This document shows positions 52,317 through 60,373 of a stretch of 64,000 nt of DNA, one piece after another. Below the pieces are notes generated by a model. That model was not told where the DNA came from. It did not search any database and saw only the letters and a program-made list of their open reading frames with translations. The position numbers were made by a program, and so were the translations under genes. Within the stretch, counting starts at the first letter, position 1. Each line of letters opens with the position of its first letter. Source of the DNA: Streptomyces sp. L-9-10 (GTDB lineage: Bacteria; Actinomycetota; Actinomycetes; Streptomycetales; Streptomycetaceae); contig NZ_PHRF01000090.1 of assembly GCF_004151105.1 (NCBI RefSeq), positions 1 through 64,000 on the forward strand, written 5' to 3'.

Positions 52317-52901
52317 GTGACCGCCACCAGTACGACCACGCCCCCCTCGGCTCTCGACGCCGAGCGGGCCGACCTGCTCGCCCAGCTCGCGACCGCGCGA
52401 CTCACGCTGACCAACACGGTGCGTGGGCTCAGCGACGAGCAAGGCGGCGAGCGGCCTACGGCCAGTGCGCTGTGTCTGGGCGGGCTGATCAAGCACGTCG
52501 CGTCCATGGAGGAACAGTGGGTGCGCTTCGTGGTCGAGGGCCCCTCGGCCATGCGCTACGACCTGCCCGACGGTGTCACCTGGGAGGACTTCGCGGCCGG
52601 TGCCGCGAGCGAGTTCCCGCAGTGGGCCGTCGACCATCAGAACGACTTCCGGATGCTGCCCGGCGAGACGCTGGGCGGGATCATCGCGCGGTACGAGCGG
52701 ATCGCCGCCCGGAGTGAGGAGGTCGTCGCCTCCGTGCCCGACCTGTCGGCGACGCACCCGCTGCCGGAGGCGCCCTGGCACGAGCGGGGAGCGGTGCGCA
52801 GCGTGCGCCGGGTGCTGATGCACGTCATCGCCGAGACCGCCCAGCACGCAGGGCACGCGGACATCCTGCGCGAGACGCTCGACGGGCAGACGTCAACCTG
52901 A
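52317..52901 (+). CDS. DinB/DUF664-family protein
   Basis: 194 aa from GTG 52317 (GGAAGG upstream, slightly far); a GTG at 52266 is an alternative. Helical-bundle pattern with GGLIKHVASMEEQWVRF, His in QWAVDHQNDF and HVIAETAQHAGHADILRE gives the three DinB-type metal-ligand His positions. Members are mostly thiol-dependent transferases (mycothiol in actinobacteria) or of unknown role. It probably is regulated by the divergent WYL protein. Confidence 0.88.
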   Translation: MTATSTTTPPSALDAERADLLAQLATARLTLTNTVRGLSDEQGGERPTASALCLGGLIKHVASMEEQWVRFVVEGPSAMRYDLPDGVTWEDFAAGAASEFPQWAVDHQNDFRMLPGETLGGIIARYERIAARSEEVVASVPDLSATHPLPEAPWHERGAVRSVRRVLMHVIAETAQHAGHADILRETLDGQTST

Positions 52902-53343
52902 CCGGTGACGGAGCCGGATCGACCGGGCCGGGACGGGTCACCGCCCCGGCGCGGTGCCGCGCCCGGCTCGTACGCACCTGCCCGGTGCGCGCTCCGGTTC
53001 ACACCGTCGAAGGGCCCGGACGATCAGGCGCCTGTCCACGGCGACCGCACGACTGCGGGTGAGTCACCGCCACGAAGTGGCTTCGGTGGCGTGCACGCAG
53101 TAAGTCTCATAGGTGCTCGCGCCGTTCGGCTTCGGGACCGCACAGGCCGATACCTCGAACTCGTCGTCCGGGTGACCGGGGATTGAGGTTCTTTGCCTCT
53201 TCTCTCGGGGGCAAGGCGTGGTGCGGAAGTGAAGGGAGCATCAAGTGCCCTACGCGTGCGCCCCCTTCGGTTCGCGGTGGTGCTCAGCCGCGTCCGGGTA
53301 CCTCGCCCGCCGCCGGTTCGAGTCCCGGCCTCGCCGGATTCGG
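52902..53343. other. Intergenic region without a supported gene
   Basis: 442 bp between the DinB-like gene and the second MmyB-like regulator. Around 53306-53335 the sequence GGTTCGAGTCCCGGC looks like a tRNA T-arm, but the stem does not pair properly and no acceptor, D-arm or anticodon arm fits. It may be a decayed attachment-site or tRNA fragment. Nothing else is visible. Confidence 0.5.
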
Positions 53344-54252
53344 TCAGCACTCCGGCGGGCGTCGGTCAGCCGTGTCGGGTGTCCGGTGGGGGGGGGCGTC
53401 CTGACCGGTGGGGGACGTGTCTGTCCAACTGGCGAGGATGCCGAGGGCTTCGGCGGTGGGTGAGGCCGGCTCGGCGGTGTAGATGACGAGACTTTGGCCG
53501 GGGTCGTCTTCAACGGCCAGGACGACATAGTCGAGGGTGAGGTCGCCGACGAGCGGGTGGCGCAGGCGTTTCGTGCCGGTGGTGTGGGCGAGGACGTCGT
53601 GGTCGGCCCACATCCGGCGGAAGGTGTCGCTGCGCAGGGACAGCTCGTCGACCAGCTCGGTGAGCTGCGGGTCGTCCGCGTGGCGTCCGGCGTACAGACG
53701 CAGGGTGGCTACGCAGTCGGCGGCCACCTGTTCCCAGTCGGCGTACAGCCCGCGGGCCTCTTCGTCGAGGAAGACGAAGCGAGCGGCGTTGCGGTCGCGG
53801 TGGGGCCGGGCCTGGAAGTCGGTGACGAGGGCGTAGCCCAGCCGGTTGGCCGCGAGGACGTCCATGCGCCGTCCCTGGACGATCGCGGGGACGTGGAGTG
53901 CGTCCAGGGTGCGGTACAGGGCGGGGCGGACCTTCTGCGGCGCGAGGGGCCGTTCGCGACGGGTCCGGGCGGCGGCGGGCCGGGCGAGATCGAAGAGGTG
54001 GGCGCGTTCGGTGTCGTCCAGCCGCAGGGCGCGGGCGACGGCCTCCCAGACGGCTTCCGAGACTCCCTGGGTGCGGCCCCGTTCCAGGCGGATGTAGTAG
54101 TCGACGCTGACCCCGGCGAGCTGGGCGACCTCCTCGCGGCGCAGTCCCGGGACACGACGGGCACCCCGGTACGGGGCGATGCCGGCCTGTTCGGGGGTGA
54201 TCCGGGCCCGGCGGGTGCGCAGGAACTCGCGGATCTCGCTGCTGCGGTCCAT
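53344..54252 (-). CDS. XRE-family regulator with MmyB-like domain (second copy)
   Basis: 302 aa from ATG 54252. The HTH has LRTRRARITPEQAGI, VPGLRREEVAQLAGVSVDYYIRLERGR, and the MmyB-like domain has TLDALHVPAIVQGRRMDVLAANRLGYALV, HPLVGDLTLDYVVL and LVIYTAEPASPTAEALGIL. It is divergent from an aldo/keto reductase, the usual type of partner. The C-terminal 25 residues are encoded across a run of nine G (53388-53396), where slippage would alter only the tail. Confidence 0.92.
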   Translation of the reverse strand: MDRSSEIREFLRTRRARITPEQAGIAPYRGARRVPGLRREEVAQLAGVSVDYYIRLERGRTQGVSEAVWEAVARALRLDDTERAHLFDLARPAAARTRRERPLAPQKVRPALYRTLDALHVPAIVQGRRMDVLAANRLGYALVTDFQARPHRDRNAARFVFLDEEARGLYADWEQVAADCVATLRLYAGRHADDPQLTELVDELSLRSDTFRRMWADHDVLAHTTGTKRLRHPLVGDLTLDYVVLAVEDDPGQSLVIYTAEPASPTAEALGILASWTDTSPTGQDAPPHRTPDTADRRPPEC

Positions 54253-54486
54253 GAGTCCACCGTACGGCGCGCCCGCGTCCCTCTCAGCCGGCGCGGGAGG
54301 TACTGGCAGACCCCCGGTGAAGCGCCACCCCGTACAAGGGTCCGGGCCGGTCCGCCGGGTGGTTACCTGGACAGCGGGCCCACTGAGCCGCATACAGCGG
54401 CAGGTGCGCGTCGGAGCCCCGGAGCCGGGCGTCCCTGACACCGAGCTCGGTCCGCACCACAACGACACCATCCACGCGGAGATCCT

Positions 54487-55467
54487 TTGAAGCACATATC
54501 CCTGGGCGGGCTCGATGTCTCACGCATCGGTCTGGGCGCCATGACCATGGCCGGAACCTACACGACGGGCGGGGGACTCGATGACGACGAGTCGATCCGT
54601 ACCCTCCACCGGGCACTGGACCTCGGGGTCACCCATATCGACACCGCCGAGATCTACGGCCCCTTCCACAGCGAGGAAATCGTCGGCAAGGCCATCAAGG
54701 CCCGTCGCGACGACATCGTCGTGGCGACGAAGTTCGGCCTGGTCTCCCACTCCGGTGGCGGCCCCGGTGTAACGGACAGCGGCGCCGCCAACGTGAAGGC
54801 CGCGGTCGAAGGCTCCCTCAAGCGGCTCGGCACCGACCGCATCGACCTCTACTACCAGCACCGCGTCGACCGGAACACGCCCATCGAGGAAACCGTCGGC
54901 GCGCTGGCCGAGCTGGTAGCCGAGGGCAAGGTCCGCCACATCGGGCTGTCCGAGGCCGGGCCCGAGACGATCCGCCGTGCGCACGCCGTGCACCCGGTGG
55001 CAGCCCTGCAGACGGAATACTCCCTGTGGACCCGCGACGTCGAGGCCGAGATCCTTCCGCTGCTGCGCGAACTCGGTATCGGATTCGTTCCCTACTCGCC
55101 GCTCGGGCACGGTCTGCTGACCGGGCAGATCCGCACCGTCGACGACTTCGCGGACGACGACTGGCGCAAGACCAACCCCCGTTTCACCGGGGGGAACTTC
55201 CGGCGCAACCTGCGCATCGTCGATGAAGTGCGGGCCATCGGCGCCGAGATCGGCGCGACTCCGGCCCAGACCGCGCTGGCGTGGCTGCTGACCCGCGGCG
55301 ACGACATCGCCCCCATCCCCGGAACCCGGCGGGTCTCGCGCGTCGAGGAGAACACCGCCGCCGACGGTGTCGAACTCGGCGCCTCACAGCTCGACCGTCT
55401 GGACAACCTCACCCCGGCCTCGGGCGAACGTCACGACGAGGCGAACATGGCCAGCGTCGACCGCTGA
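54487..55467 (+). CDS. Aldo/keto reductase
   Basis: 326 aa from TTG 54487 (GGAG upstream). The family tetrad is visible: Asp and Tyr in HIDTAEIYGPFHSEEIVGKAI, Lys in DIVVATKFG, and His in LYYQHRVDRNTPIEETVGAL. NADPH-binding segments are PYSPLGHGLLTG and IPGTRRVSRVEEN. It matches the AKR13-like group common in actinobacteria. It is controlled presumably by the divergent MmyB-like regulator; substrate unknown. Confidence 0.94.
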   Translation: MKHISLGGLDVSRIGLGAMTMAGTYTTGGGLDDDESIRTLHRALDLGVTHIDTAEIYGPFHSEEIVGKAIKARRDDIVVATKFGLVSHSGGGPGVTDSGAANVKAAVEGSLKRLGTDRIDLYYQHRVDRNTPIEETVGALAELVAEGKVRHIGLSEAGPETIRRAHAVHPVAALQTEYSLWTRDVEAEILPLLRELGIGFVPYSPLGHGLLTGQIRTVDDFADDDWRKTNPRFTGGNFRRNLRIVDEVRAIGAEIGATPAQTALAWLLTRGDDIAPIPGTRRVSRVEENTAADGVELGASQLDRLDNLTPASGERHDEANMASVDR

Positions 55468-55555
55468 CGTTGACCGCGCCTGTTCCGCTCGCCGCACGGG
55501 CGCCGGCCCCGCGGCCCGCTGTCCCGCACCACGAACTGCCGTGATCGAAAAGGGT

Positions 55556-55584
55556 TTGCCGACGGGGACGCGGTTGGATAGACA
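55556..55584 (+). promoter_or_regulatory. Probable sigma-70-type promoter before micro-ORF 1
   Basis: TTGCCG (55556-55561), 17-bp spacer, TAGACA (55579-55584). It lies about 60 bp upstream of the micro-ORF at 55647. The -10 is imperfect; this is inferred from spacing and position only. Confidence 0.45.
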
Positions 55585-55646
55585 GTGTCCCTGGACTCCC
55601 GCCGCGAGGGGTGAGGGGCCATGACAGCGAGAGGAGGGATAAGCCC

Positions 55647-55700
55647 ATGATCCCCATGATCACCGCGCTTGTGTCCTCCCGGGGCACGGACCACGTCTGA
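55647..55700 (+). CDS. Micro-ORF 1, 17-residue peptide upstream of the GNAT gene
   Basis: ATG 55647 to TGA 55700 encodes MIPMITALVSSRGTDHV. GAGGAGG with 9-nt spacing is one of the strongest RBSs in the region. An even shorter frame (ATG 55621, 9 codons) overlaps its start. The GNAT gene follows after 36 bp from a TTG start. It could be a leader peptide controlling the GNAT gene or a short bioactive peptide. There is no homologue I recognise, and a frame this short can arise by chance. Confidence 0.4.
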   Translation: MIPMITALVSSRGTDHV

Positions 55701-55736
55701 CCCCGGAGCGGACGGGCGCCTTCACCGGAGCGTGCC

Positions 55737-56687
55737 TTGACCGTGGAACAGAACCACCTGACCATGCGTCCGATCACCGGACGTGAAGAACTCGATCTCT
55801 TCTCCCAACTGCCCTACGTTCTCAACGAGGAACTGGCGGACGACCTCGCCGCCGGGCGCAGGCGTCCCGAATGGATGTGGCTCGCCCTGCGCGGTGACCG
55901 TGTACTGGCCAGGGCCGCCTGGTGGAGTCGGCCGGGCAGCGACGCGCCACGCGTCCTGGACGTCCTCGACGTCGACGACAGCGCCTCGGATCCCGACCGT
56001 GTGGACATCGGAGTGCGACTTCTGCGCGCCGCGATGGCGGCCACCCTCCCGAGCGGCTCGCCCCGCCCCGAGTACAGCCGTTTCGTCCCGCCGGACTGGC
56101 GTGAGAACGCGCGGACCAGACAGTCCGTCGAGGACCGCATGACCGTATTGGAACGGACCGGTGCCCGGCTCTTCGTCGAACGGCTGCGTCTGGAATGGCG
56201 TCCGGAATTGGCAACTCCCGAACCCGGCGGACGCCTGGTGTTCCGGCGGATCCACGATGCCGGGGAACTCGTCTTCCTGATGGCCCTGGCCATGGACGGA
56301 ACGCTGGACGCACACGGCCGTGACGACCTGACCCGCATGTCCGTCCACGAAGCGGCCGCCAGGCACTACGAGGACGAGCTCGCGCGCTACACGAGCCCGC
56401 GGGACTGGTGGCGGATCGCGGCACTGCCCACGGGGGAGCCGGTGGGGTTCGTGCTCCCCGCCCGCAACGACTACAACCCGATCATCGCGTACCTCGCGGT
56501 CCTGCCCGCGCACCGCGGCAACGGCTACATCGACGACATTCTCGCCGAGGGCACCCGCGTCCTCGCCGAACAGGACGTCCCCCGCATCCGTGCGTCCACG
56601 GACCTGGGCAACGTCCCGATGGCGAACGCCTTCCGGCGCGCCGGATACGTCAATTTCCAGCGCGAGATCAACATGACCTGGAGCTGA
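55737..56687 (+). CDS. GNAT-family N-acetyltransferase
   Basis: 316 aa from TTG 55737 (GGAG, 6-nt spacing). The C-terminal half is the GNAT domain: PVGFVLPARNDYNPIIAYLAVLPAHRGNGYIDDILAEG contains beta-4 and the acetyl-CoA pyrophosphate loop (HRGNGY), and RIRASTDLGNVPMANAFRRAGYVNFQRE is the typical end. The N-terminal half resembles a second, degenerate GNAT repeat (MWLALRGDRVLARAAWW). The acceptor is unknown. It is co-directional with the peptide-ligase-protease genes downstream, which have their own promoter. Confidence 0.9.
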   Translation: MTVEQNHLTMRPITGREELDLFSQLPYVLNEELADDLAAGRRRPEWMWLALRGDRVLARAAWWSRPGSDAPRVLDVLDVDDSASDPDRVDIGVRLLRAAMAATLPSGSPRPEYSRFVPPDWRENARTRQSVEDRMTVLERTGARLFVERLRLEWRPELATPEPGGRLVFRRIHDAGELVFLMALAMDGTLDAHGRDDLTRMSVHEAAARHYEDELARYTSPRDWWRIAALPTGEPVGFVLPARNDYNPIIAYLAVLPAHRGNGYIDDILAEGTRVLAEQDVPRIRASTDLGNVPMANAFRRAGYVNFQREINMTWS

Positions 56688-56804
56688 GCGAGCAGGGGCC
56701 GGAGGTCCTGCGCCGCGTACTCAGCGGCTCGCGCGACAGCCTGACCAGCGCGGGGGAGCGACTGGGCGGCGAACACCGGGAATCCAGTTTGTCGGGAGAA
56801 ACTG

Positions 56805-56833
56805 TTGATGTGTCAATTGCCTTACTCTAAGGT
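56805..56833 (+). promoter_or_regulatory. Promoter of the 22-residue peptide gene
   Basis: TTGATG (56805-56810), 17-bp spacer, TAAGGT (56828-56833): a good HrdB-type match in an AT-richer patch that stands out from its surroundings. It is about 90 bp upstream of the peptide ATG and 118 bp past the GNAT stop, giving the peptide-ligase-protease unit its own transcription. Confidence 0.65.
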
Positions 56834-56921
56834 CGCGTTCATCGAACGACCGCCCCCGGTCGGGAGTGCACCACCAGGAGCCCAGCCGTCCCCGGGCGGC
56901 GCGGAACAAGGGAGATCCATC

Positions 56922-56990
56922 ATGGTCAAGCACTACGTCAAGTACGCGTTCAGCACGCTCACCGCGGCGATGTTCGCCAGCATGGTCTGA
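56922..56990 (+). CDS. 22-residue hydrophobic peptide, candidate precursor of the ligase/protease system
   Basis: ATG 56922 to TGA 56990; GGGAG RBS. The peptide starts MVKHYVKYAF and ends LTAAMFASMV: two Lys and a His at the N-terminus, then about 14 mostly hydrophobic residues, like the n- and h-regions of a signal peptide with nothing after them. Codon use is strongly GC3-biased, as in real genes. The frame is open back to ATG 56808, which would give a 60-residue form with a Pro/Gly-rich leader, but that ATG overlaps the promoter. It precedes a perfect hairpin and then the ligase and presenilin-like genes. I infer a peptide signal or RiPP precursor. Confidence 0.6.
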   Translation: MVKHYVKYAFSTLTAAMFASMV

Positions 56991-57002
56991 CGCTCGGTCC
57001 CG

Positions 57003-57033
57003 GCCTGGACCGGGAAGCCAACCCGGTCCAGGC
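57003..57033 (+). terminator. Perfect 12-bp hairpin between peptide and ligase genes (attenuator-like)
   Basis: GCCTGGACCGGG (57003-57014) pairs fully with CCCGGTCCAGGC (57022-57033) around a 7-nt loop. It starts 12 nt after the peptide stop and ends 3 nt before the ligase RBS (AGGAGA). There is no U-tract, so it is more likely a partial terminator or an mRNA-stabilising element that keeps the peptide in excess over the enzymes, as in many RiPP operons. Confidence 0.8.
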
Positions 57034-57046
57034 ATCAGGAGACCCC

Positions 57047-58513
57047 TTGTTCGGTACCGCTCTCAGCCAGCTCCGCTACGGCATGGCGATCCTGCGCAAC
57101 CGTCGCATCCGCCCGCAGGACCTGGAACGCATCGCCCGCGACCTGATCGCGACCCTGGCCGAATTCGGCGAGCCCGGGGCGGACTCGGCTCTGCTCCCCG
57201 GTCAGGCAGGGGCTGTCGACCCCGCCGTACGACGGACCGTCACGGAGCGCAGCCTGCGGGCCACCGCGCGCGCCGCCGCCCAGCACACGGCGCACTACCG
57301 GCGGACCTTCGATGTCCTGGGACTCGACCCGGGCACCCTCACCCCGGAGACCTGGGACCGCATCCCCGTCACCTCCAAAGAGGCCCTGCGCGGTCTGCCG
57401 GCCGCCTTCGTGTCCGCCGCCTCCGCTCCCGCGCTGATGGCGCTCACCACAGGGACCAGCGGCACCCCCACCACCGTCTGGTACTCCAGGGCCGAGGTGG
57501 AGATCGCGGTCGCCATGAGTACGGTCTCCGCCGTGCTCGGCATGGGCCTGCGGCCCCGCCACACCATGGCGTACGCGGGCTGTTCCCGGGCGACCCTGCC
57601 GCTGCTCAACGTGGAGGAGTCGGTGACCCGGATCGGTGCCTCGTTCGTCCAGATCGGCACCGTGGACCCGGCCGTGGCACTGGACCGGCTGGCCGCCCCG
57701 CTCGGTCTGCGGGGCAAGGCCCCGCAGATCACCCATCTGACGGTCTCCGCGTCCTACCTCTCCGCCCTCGTCGAAGAAGCGGAGAGAAGCGGCTGGCACG
57801 CATCGGACTTCGGCCTGGAATCCATCGGCGTCGGCGGTGAAGTGCTCTCCGACCCGCTGAGGGAGCGGGCCGTAACCGCCCTGGGCGCCCGGATCTCCAC
57901 GGCGTACATGATGACCGAGACCCTCCCCTCGGGAGGTACGCCGTGCACCGAGGGACATCTGCACCACACCACCGAGTTCGGGCACATGGAGATACTCGAT
58001 CCCGTGACACACGAGCCGACGCCGCCGGGCGCTGTCGGCATCATCGTGCAGACGCCGTACGTCCCCTACCGGGACTGCACCCTGCTGCTGCGCTACGCGA
58101 CCGGCGACCTGGTCGCGCGCCCCGGGGCAGAGCCCACGTGCGAACTGGCCCATCTGCCCGCGACCTCGCCCATACTCGGCCGCTGGTCGGGTCCGCGGAG
58201 CATCGCGATACCCACCCGGTCGGTGCTGAACCTGCTGGAGTCCGAGCCGGACATCCCGCTGCCGGCGCGCTACGCCCTGGTGGACCGGCCCGGGGACCCT
58301 GTCCTCCATGTCCTCGTCCGCCGACTGCCCGCCGCCGCCCTGCTCGGCAGGCTGGAGGAGCGGGCGGCAGCGGCGGGTCTCGCGCTGGACGGCATCGTGC
58401 TCCACGACGATCCGGCCACGCTGCCGCCGACCGGCCCGGTCCGGGCCGATCTGCGCGAGCACACCTTCGAGTCGGCCCGCCCCGCCGCCGTACGCGTATC
58501 GAGCCCGGCATGA
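57047..58513 (+). CDS. PaaK-like adenylate-forming enzyme
   Basis: 488 aa from TTG 57047 (AGGAGA upstream). MALTTGTSGTPTTVWYS is the P-loop of the acyl-adenylate superfamily, ESIGVGGEVLSDPLRERAVTALGARISTAYMMTETLPSGG matches the PaaK/CapK YGxTE region (here YMMTET), and RYATGDLV is the ATP-ribose Asp motif. The C-terminal subdomain is short, as in PaaK-like and CapK-like enzymes. These activate a carboxylate as AMP ester for thioester, ester or amide formation. No aromatic degradation genes are nearby; the neighbours are a micro-peptide and a membrane protease, coupled by an ATGA overlap, so a peptide or its acyl partner is the inferred substrate. Confidence 0.85.
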   Translation: MFGTALSQLRYGMAILRNRRIRPQDLERIARDLIATLAEFGEPGADSALLPGQAGAVDPAVRRTVTERSLRATARAAAQHTAHYRRTFDVLGLDPGTLTPETWDRIPVTSKEALRGLPAAFVSAASAPALMALTTGTSGTPTTVWYSRAEVEIAVAMSTVSAVLGMGLRPRHTMAYAGCSRATLPLLNVEESVTRIGASFVQIGTVDPAVALDRLAAPLGLRGKAPQITHLTVSASYLSALVEEAERSGWHASDFGLESIGVGGEVLSDPLRERAVTALGARISTAYMMTETLPSGGTPCTEGHLHHTTEFGHMEILDPVTHEPTPPGAVGIIVQTPYVPYRDCTLLLRYATGDLVARPGAEPTCELAHLPATSPILGRWSGPRSIAIPTRSVLNLLESEPDIPLPARYALVDRPGDPVLHVLVRRLPAAALLGRLEERAAAAGLALDGIVLHDDPATLPPTGPVRADLREHTFESARPAAVRVSSPA

Positions 58514-59556
58514 GTACCGCCCTCGCCCTCGTGGGCCTCAACTGCGCCGTCGCCGCGATCACGGTGGCAGGTGCCGTCTACTTCGCGCGGGTCCGGATGC
58601 CCCGCCCTCCGGTCGGCATGTACGAACTGCCCGATGTCGTCGTGATGACCGCCGTCGTGGTGGCGGCTCCCCTGGTGTATCTGGCAGTGCCCCGGACCGC
58701 GGTGGCCGTCGTCTTCGGCCTGGTCCTCTGCGTGGCGCTCCAGTTCACCCTCGCGCCGCTGATCGGCGGAGGGCGGGCCTGGCCGGCCGCCGCGGTCTCC
58801 GTGGCCGCCACCGCCGGATGCGCGTTCGCGGACCTGCCGGTCGCCGTGACGGTTCTGACCGACGTACTGCTCGCCATCGCCGTGGTGGGAGTGGCCAACA
58901 TGTGGGCGCAGAGCGGGTTGCGCTCCGTCCACGCGGCGTGGTTCGCGGGCATGCTCTGCTGCTACGACCTGGTGGCGACCGGACTCACCTCTGTCATGGA
59001 CCGGTTCGCCGCCCAGGTCATGGGACTCCCGTTCGCCCCACTGCTGGCCGTCACCCAGGGCAGACCACCGGTGGCGCTCGGCCTGGGCGACCTGCTGCTC
59101 CTGGTGCTCTTCCCCCTGGTGGCGCTCAAGGCCTTCGGGCGGGCCGCCGGTCTTCTCGCGGCCGGGGTCGGACTGGCGGTGTCCGCGAGCGTCAGCCTGC
59201 TGTTCGGGCTGGGAGTGCTGACGGGGGCGTTCCCGCTCCTGACGGCCCTGGGACCGCTGATCGTGTTGCAGCATGTGCTGTGGTCACGGGCCAGGTCGGG
59301 CGAGCGGACCACCGCCGAGTGGCGCGCGGGAACACCGCGCGCGGCGGCGGCCGATATCCCCACGGACCCCGACCCGGCGCTGCTCCAGGCCCTCGAACCG
59401 ACCGGCGTGGACGCGCTGCGGGCGGAGCTGTCCCGGGGCGACTGGCTCGCGGTCGTCGACGGCCGGGCGGTGGGCAGCGGGAAGTCGCCTGGTCAGGCAC
59501 GTAGGGACGCCCGGATCCGCGGCTGTGAATCGGTGCCTGTGGTACGCCAGAACTGA
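58510..59556 (+). CDS. Presenilin/SPP-like intramembrane aspartyl protease with C-terminal DUF5678-like domain
   Basis: 348 aa; ATG 58510 overlaps the ligase stop. Eight or nine hydrophobic segments fill residues 1-258. WFAGMLCCYDLVATGL has Tyr152-Asp153 in a membrane helix, and VALGLGDLLLLVLFPL has Gly191-Leu-Gly-Asp194: the YD and GxGD catalytic pair of the A22 (presenilin/signal peptide peptidase) family, about 40 residues apart as expected. A later helix, FPLLTALGPLIVLQHVLW, is in the place of the PAL motif, which is only loosely kept (GPL). The cytosolic tail (about 305-348: WLAVVDGRAVGSGKSPGQARRDARIRG) resembles DUF5678. I expect cleavage of a short membrane peptide, most simply the one encoded at 56922. 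Confidence 0.75.
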   Translation: MSTALALVGLNCAVAAITVAGAVYFARVRMPRPPVGMYELPDVVVMTAVVVAAPLVYLAVPRTAVAVVFGLVLCVALQFTLAPLIGGGRAWPAAAVSVAATAGCAFADLPVAVTVLTDVLLAIAVVGVANMWAQSGLRSVHAAWFAGMLCCYDLVATGLTSVMDRFAAQVMGLPFAPLLAVTQGRPPVALGLGDLLLLVLFPLVALKAFGRAAGLLAAGVGLAVSASVSLLFGLGVLTGAFPLLTALGPLIVLQHVLWSRARSGERTTAEWRAGTPRAAAADIPTDPDPALLQALEPTGVDALRAELSRGDWLAVVDGRAVGSGKSPGQARRDARIRGCESVPVVRQN

Positions 59557-59585
59557 CCCGGACCGGCGGCCGGGCGGTCACGCGG

Positions 59586-60260
59586 TCATGCGCTCGGCCG
59601 GTCGGTCTCTGTCCCTGATTTGCGGGCGAGCAGGTGAACCTCCTGGAACTGCCGTCGGTCGGTGGGCTGAGGCTCGCGGACCATCCGGGCCACCTCGGCC
59701 AGGCCGGACGTGCGCAGCAGCGCGGCGAGGTGATCCGGCGACCACCGGTAGGCCGGCGCCACTGTGTGATCGAAGACCTGCGTCGGGTGAGACGCGTCGT
59801 CGCTGGCCGAGAAGCCGACCAGAAGGTGGCCGCCGGGTGCCAGCACGCGGTGGAACTCCGCCAGGATGACGGGGAGTTCTTCCGGCGGGGTGTGGATGAT
59901 GGACCAGCGTGAGAGTACGCCGCCGAGCACGCCGTCGGCGATGTCCAGCGCGGCCATCGAGCCCACGTCGAACCGTAGTCCCGGATAGGCCTGTTGAGCC
60001 AGCTCGATCATCGCGGGAGAGGCATCGACACCGAACGCCACCAGCCCCGACTCGTGCAGGTGGGTGGTGATATGGCCGGGCCCACACCCCACATCCGCGA
60101 CCTGGACGTCCCCACTCGCACGTACGACCTCGGCGAAGGCATCGAGGATCGCGCGGTCCAGGGGACTGTCACGCAGCGTGTCGCGGAACAACTGCGCATA
60201 GGTGGAGGCGGCGGCGTCGTAGCCCTCGCGAGTGACACTGAGGGCATCGGGTTCGACCAT
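59586..60260 (-). CDS. Class I SAM-dependent methyltransferase
   Basis: 224 aa from ATG 60260. VQVADVGCGPGHITTHL is motif I, AFGVDASPAMIELAQQAYP motif II, and GVLSRWSIIHTPPEELPVILAEFHRVLAPGGHLLVGF motifs III-V; this is the Methyltransf_11/25 type. The substrate is unknown. It is convergent with the presenilin-like gene (29-bp gap) and stands alone on the minus strand, so I do not include it in that system. Confidence 0.9.
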   Translation of the reverse strand: MVEPDALSVTREGYDAAASTYAQLFRDTLRDSPLDRAILDAFAEVVRASGDVQVADVGCGPGHITTHLHESGLVAFGVDASPAMIELAQQAYPGLRFDVGSMAALDIADGVLGGVLSRWSIIHTPPEELPVILAEFHRVLAPGGHLLVGFSASDDASHPTQVFDHTVAPAYRWSPDHLAALLRTSGLAEVARMVREPQPTDRRQFQEVHLLARKSGTETDRPSA

Positions 60261-60373
60261 GGTCGCGACCGTAGTCCCTGGCGCCGAGGCGAGCCAAGGG
60301 AATTACGGTCTTCCCCGCCTCCCGTTCGGCCGGGCCCCAACAGGGCCGGGCTGATGGGCTTTTCCGGTGTGGG

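Noticed and set aside
53306..53335. tRNA-like T-arm sequence GGTTCGAGTCCCGGC
   Set aside because: The T-stem has mismatches and no acceptor stem, D-arm or anticodon arm can be fitted around it.
56808..56990. 60-residue form of the micro-peptide from ATG 56808
   Set aside because: That ATG sits in the promoter -35/spacer and the first 38 codons lack the GC3 bias; the 22-residue form fits better, though the long form is not excluded.
57047..58513. Phenylacetate-CoA ligase of a catabolic pathway
   Set aside because: No paa ring-epoxidase or other aromatic catabolism genes are nearby; the context is a micro-peptide and a membrane protease.
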